A stretch of 64,000 nucleotides of DNA from Larimichthys crocea (taxonomy: Eukaryota > Chordata > Actinopteri > Sciaenidae): positions 19,028,636 to 19,092,635 of the forward strand of contig NC_040032.1 in the NCBI RefSeq assembly GCF_000972845.2, given 5' to 3'. The notes below the pieces were generated by a model, which saw only the letters and a program-made list of their open reading frames with translations, was not told where the DNA came from and did not search any database. A program made the position numbers and the translations under genes. Positions 25,201 through 33,678 of this stretch are shown in pieces (the first letter of the stretch is position 1; each line of letters begins with the position of its first letter).

Positions 25201-28200
25201 GCCACTGTCTCTGTGTCCAGCAGCTGGAGACAGAGATATCCTGACAACATCCTCGAAAAAACTGTCCGCCAGATTACTACAGAGCCATTGGATTCAGGTG
25301 TGATACGGGCAATAGACTGCACTGAAGGGCACAGTCTTATACAAGTACCACTGATAAAACTAAACTCCTGCCTGAACAAGATAAAACAAAGGTATTATTT
25401 GGTTAGAAAAGTTTGTAACTAAGTGAACTGGAAGTATCAGTTGCAGGCATACCAATAGACCCATAGACCCTGGAATTCTCTTATATTAAGGGAAGAAGCT
25501 TCAGGGAGACAATCTATTATGAACAGTCACAGTACTAAGTGTTTGTTTTTGTGCATTTATCATTTTGTCTTACATTGCTCTACATCACCTTCATACAACT
25601 TTATCTTATCAGGTCATTTTTACCTCTCTGGCAGATTACTTCTGTGAAAAAAAATAGTGTCTTGTCAAAATCTACTGTACTGCCTTGATGTATGCTTGCG
25701 GTATTTCAGGCTACCTTTTCTTTGAAGGTTCACTCAGCACCGCGTGTATCTTTTTCTAATTCATTCTTCTTCACATCTTTGCTGAACTTAATGATATTTC
25801 CCTTTGAGGTCATTCATTTTTCAGTTCACTTCGACCCCTGATCCCAGTCAAGTTCCTACTCATCAAAATAGACCAATGACAGGAGGATGACATACTATGT
25901 CCAGGTGACTGTGGGTTCAGGGAAGCCATCTGCATCACAGGCCAACAAAGCAGAGCTACTGATGTCCGCTGTAGCGTTGACGTCTGACTGTCTGGCACGG
26001 ATGGTGGGTAGAACTGAAAAAAAAAAAGGTGGTACAAGAAGAAATGAGCGCATGTAGTAAGTGCATAGAAAATCTGACATGGTATTATGAAGAGGCTCCA
26101 TAATAATTTGTGACATACATTTGCTGCCTGTTTTGCTGCTGCCTAGCATGATTAAACTACAGTTGGGTAGCAGTGGTTGTTGCCAATAAATTACAACTTT
26201 TATCAACCCAGTGTCTTTTACTGGTGGTCTTGCCTGGAAAATGTAGCGGATAGTGAGTGTCACTACATGTAGGGAGCAGTTAGCAGGGTAATCTGCATTA
26301 TTATGTAATTATGAGATAAAATGTAAGCATAATTGACATTTTTATCAGAAAGTCATTTCAGTTTTTTTCCAAAATCCAAATAGATCATTCTGCCCGTTAA
26401 ATCTTGATATTCAGTATCCACAAGCAGGTATTTCTGGCTTACTTTGTTGTTAAAGGAAAGATTAGGGGGTAGTAGCAGTAGGAGTTGTTTTAGATATCTT
26501 GCTCTGGACAAAAGAATTGCACAGCTGGACAGATGAGCCATATTTATGGCTTATAAACACTTCTAGGTATTGCATGGTCATCCTTTTTATACCCTTCTAT
26601 GCTTGGCACCAACTCCTTTTTGAGCTACGGGGCTTGCAGGGAGCAGAAGGTGAAAGAGATGCAGCACTCACCATTAACAACGACCTTGATCATCCTCAAG
26701 TCAATTTCTCCCCTGGTCATGACGCGAGCCTCACAGTTGTACATGCCTTCATCTGCCTTCTTGATGCCACGGATCTGCATGTGGCCATTAGGCAAGATCT
26801 TGAAACGCACTAAAACAGAAAAGGCAAGGTAACTTATTACATATGGTATTCAAGATTAGGAATGAATTCTTGTCAGTGTACCAAAAAACTCCAAAGGCCC
26901 ATGTTTATATGCAATAGTTTAAAGCTGTTCAAAGAATCTAAGATCTAAGGAAAAGTACCTAACTGAAGCCCAATGTTAAGCATGATTAATTTCAGTGAAA
27001 CTTGAAAATCTTACTTTGTCTGTAAAATTAAGTAATTGTTCAAGAGGAAAATTCAACAACTGAAATATTTCACTTAAATACGACAAGAAGCTTAGGCCAG
27101 ATTAAAAAGTCCCAATTATGCTTGGTAATCACAGAAGTGCTTGGAAGAACACAGAGAGCCCTGCATGACACCCTAAGCTGCACCAGACGTATTTCAGTAG
27201 TGTTTTACAACGATTATAGAGTCTGACAAACAGTCGCACCTCTAATTAAACTGACCATAAACACACAGTAAGAAAGTGAGCTGCCTTAACTGAAACCATG
27301 TGTTGTTTCTCACACATTTCTGGGGAACAAGCATCTGGCGTATTATGAAAATCCAGGGCTTTGACCACATCTGATTTAAGAGCCATAAGACGAGGAGCTG
27401 AGTCATTGTTTGCTGTCTCTCAATTTGGAAAGCTGGATTTTGTAGCTATTTGGGAAAAAAAAAGATGTGATTGGACAGTGCATACTTTAAAACTCACTGG
27501 AAGTGACTTCCACAGGCTTCTTTGGGGAGAAGAGCTCCTCCAAGTTCAATGCCGCCAATCCAATTTCCATGCTAATGAGAGCGGTATAATGTACTGAGTG
27601 CTAGAAGGGCTGTTGGCTTGGAATGGTGAACATTTTCTTCTTATCACTTTTAGGATTTGTGCACTTTATTACACAAACAATTCCACCTTAACTCCTGTCA
27701 CCATAGCTCCCTGACAGTCATGGAGGGTAACTAAGAACATTTACTAGCTGTATGCTGTGGCAGTAATGAACAAAGCCGACTGTGACTGGCTAATTTGACT
27801 GAACATCCATGCTGGCTCCTCTCATGCAGCCTTTTCTAATGTCTGACATGTCTCCAAGCAGGACATATCGAATAGCAGCTTCAGGGCAGCACAACACAGT
27901 TGTTACTAATGACATTAACAATGAATTGATGCCTGTTGTAATAACAGCCTGTGGGTGCTGCTGTTCATATTTGTACAGGCAATAATAGCATTTACAGCCT
28001 GAAGTAAGGGTAGAACTATTACTGCCACAAATACTATCACCATTATGCTTCATGCACTCTGGATGAATGCTACTATCACATCCAATGGTTGGGAAACCGC
28101 AGTATTCCCGCACATACACTGATTACTAGGATTTACACCAAGCAGGAGATATATTCAAAATTTTCTAGTGAATACTTTTTATTATGCAAAACATATAAAG

Positions 28201-31200
28201 TAGCTTAAGTTAGATTCAACTCCACAACATTGAAAGGCTTCATATACATGTTAAAGTTATTTTAGTTCATGTGCAGCCCAATTTGATCTCCAGGAGGGCA
28301 GAATAGTAAAACCATTACATAATAATCTTCAATTAATTAACACCTTCAAACTTCCCCTTGAAAAACTGCAATGCTCAGAGTTACTGAACCATTTATTTAC
28401 AAAACTGATGATGAGCAGCCTGTTTTTTCACATTCAGTCACTCTGCTGTCATGACGGGCATTAGAATTTACAGATGACTTTGGATCTACAAAGGCACAAA
28501 ACATTTAGTCACATGTATGTTTTACTCCTTTGTTTGTCCAGTAGACAAATCAGGAATAGCAGTGCATTTTATTGAAACATTTGGAATGACTTTTCTACAG
28601 TTTTGTTTGTTAGGAGGTAAAGGTAAGGTAAAGGTAATGTCAAAATATTTAAAGCCAGGCCTTTCTTGAGAGCTTAGCGTGATAGTTTAATAGATAAAAG
28701 TAAGCTTTACGTTTCATTAACTCAGCTATTGTCGCATTGACACAATTCAGTGGTAAAGTTCTGATGGCAGGTTTAACAATGCAACGCGTAGCATATGGTT
28801 AGGTCAACTGCTGCTTGGAGGAAAATTACATAAGCAGTTTTCAGTTTTCAGTGTCGGTTGCAATTAGTGGTTTTTCCAGTGAAAAACACATTCCTTGACC
28901 AGACTCCAAGAATAAAGGCGGGCTTAGCACAACACTGTGGTGACTACAAGCTCTCCAGCGGTCACTAAAGGAGGGGTTACTGTGAGGTTAAAATAGGCCC
29001 AGTTCAAGTGTGCAACAAAATTCAAGTCTCCACACAGCATATTTAAAGTTTTAGTTGAACTCTGTGAGGTAAAGCTGCTCTGGACAAATGTTGTCAATGC
29101 TCACTGCTGCTTAAAGTTCCCAGATGAACACATTCACAAAAACCCGAACATGATATCCACTCATCATGCTATTGGCAAACTTTGTGACTTGTTCATACAT
29201 AGAGGACAGCAGCTGCAGTCAGTTTGTATTCACAGCAGTTACAATGGTTTGTACCTGGAGTCACAACAACACAATATTTAAAAGAAAATCCATAGAAGCT
29301 TCTCAATCCACTTCAGCGGGAAAATTCCCTTCTACAGTGTTTATTTGTATAGTTTCTCTACAACAAAACTAAAAGCCTTAGTTCTGTGTCACGCTCCAAA
29401 GTGTGTTTACTGGCAAATCAGCAATTGTTTAGAACGTAGGGATCAACGGTGGAGAGAATGCTTATAATGCAGGGTTGGTTTGAGAAGTTTCTGTGGACCT
29501 TTTGATGTTTTTATTTTGTTCTGTTTTGGTCTTCACTGTGACTGAGCCTCAGCATAAGAATCCATGGTAACAACTGCAAGTCGAAGCTGATTACAGCTTC
29601 TGTCCTCTGCCAGGGAGCAAGCTACAAACTTTTCAAAACCTCCTCTCAAGACTAAAGGCAGGGAGTATTTCATATATTCAAAAGACAGATTTTCAGTGGA
29701 GTGTTGTGCAGTTACAACATTGGGGACAGGACTAAATCTGTCAGCTGTCAAAAAATACTTCTACAGTGTTATGTGCTGTGAAGACACCTAATTTCTACTT
29801 CTACAGGTATTAAAAATTAATAAAAATAAGTTGGGGAATCAGGTAAAAAAAAATATATTACATGACAATGACAGTAAAATGACGTCTTCATATTGTTAGA
29901 CTACAACCACAATTGTAAAAGGGTTGAGTCCAATGTAAATTTAGCCCAGAGCACACAACATTCATGATTTTCAAAAACTAAAATGTCGTCAGACCACAGC
30001 ACACTTTACCACTTTACACTGTTCCATGTCAGATGAGATGGGGCCCACAGAAGTTCCCTGCATTTCAGGATGTTGTTGATATATGGCTTTTTTCTTTGAA
30101 TGGTAGAGTAGAGAGAGGGCATGCAATGTTGGCTTTCAGCCTTGCCGTTTACATGTTGAGATTACTCTGGATTCTCTGAATATTTGAATGATAATATGGA
30201 TTGTAGATGGTGAAATCCCACAAAATGTCTTGGACTTGTGTATGAACGATTTTTCCCATGCATTTCTTTCACAAAGTTGTAAACCTCACTCCATCCTTAA
30301 TGGTAAACAACTCAGCCTTTGCTTGCTCTTTTCCTACCAATCATGATACTATCCACCATTACCAATTAACCTGATTATCTGTTGAGATGTTTTAAACATG
30401 TTTTTTTTTTTTTTTTAGCCTTTCACAGTTTTTCTATTCTATTGTAGCCCCTATCCCAACGTTGAATGTCTTGCCTTTGTCCTGTATTCAGTTGACTATA
30501 GAAAAAATATTTGCAAATCATTGCTTTCTGTTTTTACTCTGGGAGCTGGGTTGTAGCTTACCTGCATAACCTGGCAGAGCTATATTGCATTTCTTCAGAC
30601 ATAAATGTGATTTTCGTTTTCAGATTCAGCCTCCTGTGCAGTTTCCCTATTTGGGGAACTTAACGCCCTCAGACATATTTTCTAGTGACAATAAACACTT
30701 CTCGCCAGGCTTGAAAATACAATTTCCATGTCCATGCATCATCTAAGAGGTCTTAAGCTTCCCCGCTGAAAATGTATGGTTTTGACCATAGATGATGGGC
30801 AAGAGCAGAAGGAGATGAGAAACAGTGTGGCAAATTGATTGGAAAGCAATTGGCAGACAGCATTGGCAAGAAGGTGAGGTGACTGCTCAGGGAGTTAGGG
30901 GAAAAAGATGGGATGGCAGACTGGAGGTGAGAAAGTAGCTCAAGCATTGGAACAATTTCATTTGAACTGGCTTACCATCTTTTTCAAACTGGACCTTCTG
31001 GCCCTTATGTTTCCAATAGATGGCGGGTGGTGGTGAACTGGTCACATCGCAGACTATGTCAGCATCATCGCCTTCATTGAATTCCTGTGGGCTGGGAGCA
31101 TTCTGGAAGGTGATTTTTTCTGTAGGAAGACAAGACAAGTGATAAGTGCTTATAAATATCTTATCTTTCAGACTGACACTCTTATGTGGCATATTTACAC

Positions 31201-33678
31201 TGCTTAAAAAAGTCTTAGAGCTGATTAGCAGTGTAATGAGCCACCATATGGTTGAGCTTCTGCTTTTCATATAATCACATCATGGGAAGTAGTCAAGGGA
31301 AAGGCAGTTTAGAGACTCTTAGTCCATGTTCAGTCTGCCCTCAGTCATTTCTAAGGGACCTCTCTATTGACATGATGATCCACTGCAGAGGGGTCAGGAA
31401 AAAAGGGCTGTCAATCAAAAGAAGGTGATCCAGGCTCAACTTTTGGCACAATGTAAAGTGATGCCATTCAGCAGGCTTGCCAGTCAAACTTGTGCAAGCC
31501 CACAATCCTGGTGGATTACTTTGTAACACAATTGCTTTTTTTTTGCCAATTGTTTACCTTCCAACTAGAGTAAAATCCTCACTTGTAATAATACAAACAT
31601 TGTGCACGTGATGTGCACTCATGAATCTATTGCAGGACTTACTGGACATATTTTATAGTCCTGGAATAAACACAACACAAATACAGCTCCATGCATTCTC
31701 TTCAACAAAGGTTCTTTTTTTTGTATGATTATGGAGAAAAGAAAAAAAAAAGACTTACGGAAGATCTTCACATTGACTGTTGCCTCTGCCTCCTTATCAC
31801 CGGCCTCCTTGTCACCGTTCTTTGCCACACACTTGTAGATACCGGCACTGTCCACAGTGGCGTGGTATATGGTGAGGGTCGACGTGGTTTCATCGTTGCG
31901 GCTCACAAAAATGTCTTGCCTGCTGGGAAGGATCTTCTCACCACTAGGGGCATACCAGTCTATGTCTTTAGCATCTCCCACCACTGAAAAAAGGAAAAAG
32001 AAGAATGAGGCAAGAAAGCAAGAATTCTTTGATAACCTCTGCCACTGCCATAGAAATGAAAAATACATACAGGTCAGTGTTTGTGTCGGTGTTTGTTCTG
32101 TTGTCTAGTCTTTGCTCATATTCGATTGATGTGTTTCTGTTGAGTTAGGTCCTTCTTGTATTATATCATGGATGTGTAACTACTTTAAAATGTTTACTCA
32201 AGACTCTTATTCTTACTATACAGTATTTGCATGATATACTGGAAGCAAACTGAGATGAAAGATGAAACACAAATACTCTACAAGTAAAAAAAGAAAAGCT
32301 GGCATTTACACATAAATCAATAATTCTTTGTGTGCTGATAGCTTTGAAACATTATTGTTAAATAAAAAAAATCTATCCAGCTTAATGAATTTTTTTTTAT
32401 ACAAAAAAAAAAAAGCTGACACATTAATATTATTAATGCCATCTCATGTCTTCATGAATACAAAGGGCCTTGAATGCATTTTTCCTTTTCAAGAGTGAAA
32501 TTAAAGTTAAAGTCACGTTCCTTCATGGGGCAACAAAGAAAAATCACTTAGTAAAATTGAAATAATATAAATGTCAAGGCTTCATATTCCACACGCACGC
32601 ACACATATTGAGATTTGGCTTCGTTCTCACTGGTTTTTTGCAAGTTGCAGTGTAACAACAGGTCAGTAGAGGGAGTCAACTGGTTACCGCTTCAGTGTAA
32701 TGACCTTTTTGAGTTGTCAGTTCAACCAAACTACAGAAAAGATCTTTTTTGACTTACCTCTAGTGGTAGCGAGCTAAGCACAGTCATAGTTGCACTGGCC
32801 TTACCTATGATATGTCTACCTTCGAGATTTCTGCCTTGATCCAAAGTACAGAAGGAGGTGAAAGAAACTTTGCTTGATATATATGTATATATATATATAT
32901 AGTATATTTATAATAAGGAACAGCTGCATGGCTTTCCAGAGACAGGGGACATGGAAACGGGCACAGACTCTGTGTTGACTCAAGGATTTCCATCTCAGAG
33001 TAGAAACAAGCTAACTATGGCAATGCATGTAATCTGCACACGGATTTACTCTGAATAATCCACACACCCTGCTGTTAATAGCTCTTATATACCGTTTTGA
33101 GCAATAAAAGCAAACGTCCAATCACCATTATTGTGTTTGGCAATCAATAAAGACTGGTTTGATGGTGTGATCATTTACCATCTGTACATTTGTATCAATG
33201 TATAATGTCAGACAGCTGACCCACCTCATGCAAATACCATCTGTGTTTCAGACAAGCTGACAACTCCACATATTCAACACTGAAAACAAAGAAAGTCTAG
33301 GACCTCTCTCTCATTATCTCTTCGTACTGCACCTCTCTCACACCTCGTCTAAGCCCCCTTCCTTTCCTGACTCTGATCTCAACTCCGCACTGCCTCCTCA
33401 GAATAAACTGCTCTTTTTTTAGCCCTGTCTCGTCTTTTGTCTTGAATTTCTTTGATGCCAAACTTCTAATGAGCGTGTACTCACAAGTACACTGACTTGT
33501 ATCGCTTTTATCAAATGATCTCAATTAATACTGCCAATTTGTAACATAAGGTGACATTTGCATTGAGCTGTGCTAAATGAGGCATGTTCGACATCACTCT
33601 TACCTTCGCAGAGGAAAAATTTGGATTCTCCCACGCTGATCTCTCCTACCATTGGAGTGATTTGCACCTGGATGGCAG
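454..33678 (-). CDS. ncam1: ncam1, neural cell adhesion molecule 1: eleven spliced coding exons (partial gene)
   Basis: Spliced minus-strand gene with coding segments 33604-33678, 31759-31983, 30976-31119, 26672-26809, 25896-26013, 22456-22616, 21560-21702, 9116-9266, 3611-3795, 2797-2893 and 454-621. The product is a cell-surface Ig-superfamily glycoprotein for homophilic and heterophilic adhesion between neurons and other cells. The order Ig1-Ig5 then FN3, with each domain split by one intron, is the NCAM layout. NCAM1 rather than NCAM2 is indicated by GEISVGESKFFLC, EATVNVKIFQK, PQEF, CDADGFPEP, EQVTLTCEASGDP, VVRSHARVSSLTLK and VAVYTWEGN. Intron phases in order after each exon are 1,1,1,1,2,1,0,1,0,1,1, and every split codon resolves in frame. 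The signal-peptide exon (upstream) and everything after the first half of FN3-1 (downstream) are missing from the window. The ncam1a or ncam1b assignment cannot be made here. Confidence 0.95.
860..883. repeat. 12-bp tandem duplication
   Basis: GCTGTGCTTTGG occurs twice in direct tandem, 860-871 and 872-883. A second tandem pair lies about 85 bp further on. Confidence 0.8.
969..998. repeat. 15-bp tandem duplication
   Basis: CAAATGTGTTGCTGG at 969-983 is followed directly by CAAATGTGTTGCTCT at 984-998 (13 of 15 bases identical). Confidence 0.8.
2551..2578. repeat. Perfect inverted repeat, 11-bp arms, 6-bp loop
   Basis: TGAAAGTGTAT at 2551-2561 and its exact reverse complement ATACACTTTCA at 2568-2578, separated by ATACAC. 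It could form a hairpin in DNA or in intronic RNA. No known function can be assigned. Confidence 0.85.
2797..2893 (-). CDS. ncam1: ncam1 coding exon 11: second half of Ig5
   Basis: 97-bp exon, phase 0 to phase 1. It encodes ITPDSQNDFGSYNCTATNVM then GSESKEFLLIQA. It holds the second Ig5 cysteine inside an NCT sequon, the place of the sixth N-glycan and main polysialic acid site in mammals. The last residues form the linker to FN3-1. The acceptor is CGCTCAG and the donor G|GTTTGT. The left-over G joins AG of the next exon to give Glu (Q-A-E-V-P-S-S-P). Confidence 0.95.
2894..3610 (-). other. ncam1 intron 10 (717 bp)
   Basis: Short intron inside Ig5, between exons 11 and 10. AT-rich with TAATTA-type runs near 2990-3010 and 3160-3190. 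Nothing else is recognisable. Confidence 0.85.
3611..3795 (-). CDS. ncam1: ncam1 coding exon 10: first half of Ig5
   Basis: 185-bp exon, phase 1 to phase 0, 61 whole codons. It begins APKILGSVAVYTWEGNPANI, then SCEVKAHPGASVVWFRDG with the first Ig5 cysteine and tryptophan, LQLPSANTTNMKIY and STQSTSYLE. It has two sequons, NIS and NTT, 26 residues apart, the same spacing as the fourth and fifth N-glycans of mammalian NCAM1; the second of these is a polysialic acid acceptor in mammals. The acceptor is TGCTGCAG and the donor GAG|GTCTGT. Exon 11 is 717 bp downstream in the gene. Confidence 0.96.
3796..9115 (-). other. ncam1 intron 9 (5320 bp), between Ig4 and Ig5
   Basis: Non-coding by sense on both strands: open frames are short and have no recognisable domains. 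A poly-A run is at about 6878-6893. I see no transposon that I can name and no RNA gene. Confidence 0.8.
9116..9266 (-). CDS. ncam1: ncam1 coding exon 9: second half of Ig4
   Basis: 151-bp exon, phase 0 to phase 1, 50 whole codons. It reads SLDRNIVVRSHARVSSLTLK, NIQFTYAGQYLC with the second Ig4 cysteine, TASNSIGQDNQ and the linker strand HMHLDVR. VVRSHARVSSLTLK is almost unchanged from the mammalian protein. The acceptor is CTTCTTCTTTGTAG and the donor T|GTAAGT. The T left over joins AT of the next exon to give the Tyr that starts Ig5 (R-Y-A-P-K). It is separated from exon 8 by 12.3 kb. Confidence 0.95.
13010..13230. other. CpG-retaining segment inside intron 8
   Basis: About ten CpG dinucleotides lie in roughly 200 bp, against very few in the flanks. 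Both strands show moderately long open frames here (up to 150 codons on the minus strand, 12942-13394), but I recognise no protein family. It could be a young insertion, a decayed mobile-element fragment or a regulatory segment. Confidence 0.4.
19221..19278. repeat. TG dinucleotide microsatellite
   Basis: Nearly uninterrupted TG repeat of about 58 bp, with TTTG and TCTG interruptions near 19245 and 19271. Confidence 0.95.
21368..21392. repeat. Perfect inverted repeat, 10-bp arms, 5-bp loop
   Basis: ATTCATTCAT at 21368-21377 and ATGAATGAAT at 21383-21392 around ATACG. A further ATGAATGAAAT copy follows near 21414. Confidence 0.8.
21560..21702 (-). CDS. ncam1: ncam1 coding exon 8: first half of Ig4
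   Basis: 143-bp exon, phase 1 to phase 0, 47 whole codons. It starts VQPKITFLMNQTASEFDEQV, then TLTCEASGDPTPTISW with the first Ig4 cysteine and Ig tryptophan, ending ENRVFSEGEQ. It has an N-glycosylation sequon (NQT) as in mammals. The size equals the mammalian exon as I recall it. The acceptor is TTTCTAG and the donor CAG|GTACTT. In mammals this is the exon just before the optional VASE exon, and the codon-boundary (phase 0) ending here matches insertion of an in-frame 30-bp exon. Confidence 0.95.
21703..22455 (-). other. ncam1 intron 7 (753 bp)
   Basis: Short intron between exon 8 (Ig4) and exon 7 (Ig3). It contains two poly-A runs (about 21978-21991 and 22389-22405) and nothing else recognisable. 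Confidence 0.85.
22456..22616 (-). CDS. ncam1: ncam1 coding exon 7: second half of Ig3
   Basis: 161-bp exon, phase 2 to phase 1, 53 whole codons. It begins NNVVLETGDKYSLNEDGSEL, continues VIKDVKKVDEGDYTC with the second Ig3 cysteine, then IAKNKAGEKAEEVSLNVF. The D-E-G-D-Y-x-C and NKAGE motifs are typical of NCAM Ig3. Relative to the mammalian sequence I recall (IENEEEDDEKYIFSDDSS), the C' to E region differs most. The acceptor is TCTCTGCAACAG and the donor G|GTAAGA. The neighbour exon 8 is 753 bp downstream in the gene. Confidence 0.95.
22617..25895 (-). other. ncam1 intron 6 (3279 bp), inside Ig3
   Basis: Contains the longest open frame of the window (22893-23408, minus, 171 codons), which has no recognisable domain and low-complexity residue patterns, so I do not call it a gene. 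It also has a cluster of octamer-like motifs at 24473-24550 and a T-run near 24711-24724. Confidence 0.75.
24473..24550. promoter_or_regulatory. Cluster of POU octamer motifs (possible enhancer element)
   Basis: Two exact ATGCAAAT octamers at 24473-24480 and 24535-24542, with the related ATGTAAAT near 24489-24496 and ATGCAA near 24551. ATGCAAAT is the binding site of POU-family factors such as Oct1, Oct2 and Brn proteins. The function here is inferred from motif clustering alone. Confidence 0.3.
25896..26013 (-). CDS. ncam1: ncam1 coding exon 6: first half of Ig3
   Basis: 118-bp exon, entering in phase 1 and leaving in phase 2, 38 whole codons. It reads VLPTIRARQSDVNATADISS then ALLACDADGFPEPTVTWT. 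It carries the first Ig3 cysteine, the conserved CDADGFPEP block, the Ig tryptophan, and an N-glycosylation sequon (NAT) at the same place as in mammalian NCAM1. The acceptor follows a long T/C tract ending TTCAG. The donor is TA|GTATGT: without splicing the frame would stop at once at TAG, while splicing joins TA to T for a Tyr codon. The Tyr plus the following exon gives a continuous Ig3. Confidence 0.94.
26014..26671 (-). other. ncam1 intron 5 (658 bp)
   Basis: Short intron between exon 6 (Ig3) and exon 5 (Ig2). It starts with a T/C-rich acceptor tract on the minus strand, seen as an A-run near 26017-26027. No other content is visible. Confidence 0.85.
26672..26809 (-). CDS. ncam1: ncam1 coding exon 5: second half of Ig2
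   Basis: 138-bp exon, phase 1 to phase 1, 45 whole codons. It begins VRFKILPNGHMQIRGIKK and contains the ADEGMYNC signature with the second Ig2 cysteine, then EARVMTRGEID and the end strand KVVVN. This is clearly the NCAM Ig2 C-terminal half (mammalian LQIRGIKK-TDEGTYRCEGRI-ARGEI). The acceptor is CTGTTTTAG and the donor G|GTGAGT. The next exon is only 658 bp away, so exons 5 and 6 form a close pair in which Ig2 passes into Ig3. Confidence 0.95.
26810..30975 (-). other. ncam1 intron 4 (4166 bp), inside Ig2
   Basis: Mostly unique-looking AT-rich DNA. A short GGTAAA repeat lies at 28615-28637. The right part holds a 654-bp internally deleted Tc1-like transposon at 29902-30555. Confidence 0.8.
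29902..30555 (-). mobile_element. Internally deleted Tc1/mariner-type DNA transposon, copy A
   Basis: The left end reads TACAACCACAATTGTAAAAG and the right end CTGGGTTGTA, diverged versions of the TACAACCCCAATTCC... inverted repeat ends known from an abundant teleost Tc1-like family; TA ends fit the TA target-site preference. The interior (GTCAGACCACAG..., GATGAGATGGGGCCCA, CTTGCCGTTTACATG, GGATTCTCTGAATATTTGAA, TTTGCAAATCATT) matches the reverse strand of the transposase region and the distal sequence of that family. The transposase reading frame is broken by stops and indels. It shares its distal block with copy B at 44035-44462, in the same orientation. The family is recalled from memory, not searched. 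Confidence 0.75.
30976..31119 (-). CDS. ncam1: ncam1 coding exon 4: first half of Ig2
   Basis: 144-bp exon, 47 whole codons plus split codons, phase 1 to phase 1. It encodes the A to C strands of Ig2: KITFQNAPSPQEFNEGDDAD, then IVCDV with the first Ig2 cysteine, the tryptophan in AIYWKHKG, and the start of the basic segment KHKGQKVQFEKD. In mammals the matching segment (KHKGRDVILKKDVRF) is the NCAM heparin-binding site; here it is less regularly basic. The intron falls inside this segment, as in mammals. The acceptor is CTTCCTACAG and the donor G|GTAAGC. Confidence 0.95.
31120..31758 (-). other. ncam1 intron 3 (639 bp)
   Basis: Short intron between exon 4 (Ig2) and exon 3 (Ig1). A purine-rich run lies near 31735-31752 just past the exon 3 donor, otherwise nothing recognisable. 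Confidence 0.85.
31759..31983 (-). CDS. ncam1: ncam1 coding exon 3: rest of Ig1
   Basis: 225-bp exon, 74 whole codons plus split codons, phase 1 to phase 1. It carries the Ig1 tryptophan (DIDWY), the STLTIY strand, the D-x-A-G-I-Y-K-C signature with the second disulfide cysteine, and the domain end EATVNVKIF. Joined to the next exon, the C base of the split codon gives Gln (KIF-Q-KITF), as in NCAM1 of other vertebrates. Near the F-G turn there are two adjacent copies of Gly-Asp-Lys-Glu-Ala, encoded by 15-bp tandem units at 31802-31816 and 31787-31801 (13 of 15 bases alike). The mammalian protein, as I recall it, lacks this. The acceptor is TTTTCAG and the donor C|GTAAGT. Ig1 takes part in cis and trans homophilic contacts with Ig2. 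Confidence 0.95.
31787..31816 (-). repeat. 15-bp coding tandem duplication in ncam1 exon 3
   Basis: Two adjacent 15-bp units, each coding Gly-Asp-Lys-Glu-Ala on the minus strand: 31802-31816 and 31787-31801, with differences at the Asp and Ala third positions only. The reading frame stays intact. It lies near the F-G turn of Ig1. Confidence 0.9.
31984..33603 (-). other. ncam1 intron 2 (1620 bp), inside Ig1
   Basis: AT-rich intron with a TA microsatellite near 32878-32901 and A-runs near 32360 and 32402. No exon-like or repeat-family sequence is recognised. Confidence 0.85.
32878..32901. repeat. TA microsatellite
   Basis: Alternating TATATA run with one TG interruption, about 24 bp. Confidence 0.8.
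33604..33678 (-). CDS. ncam1: ncam1 coding exon 2: start of Ig1
   Basis: 75-bp exon, the same size I recall for the mammalian second exon. It reads A-I-Q-V-Q-I-T-P-M-V followed by GEISVGESKFFLCE, matching the mature N-terminus of NCAM1 and giving the first Ig1 disulfide cysteine (FFLC). The acceptor is a pyrimidine-rich tract ending CCCAG and the donor is G|GTAAGA. The exon begins with two bases of a codon begun in exon 1 (xCT, probably Ala, Ser, Thr or Pro). Signal peptide cleavage would be expected just before this point, so the first residues here should be the mature N-terminus. It ends phase 1 and the next exon completes a Val codon. Confidence 0.95.
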
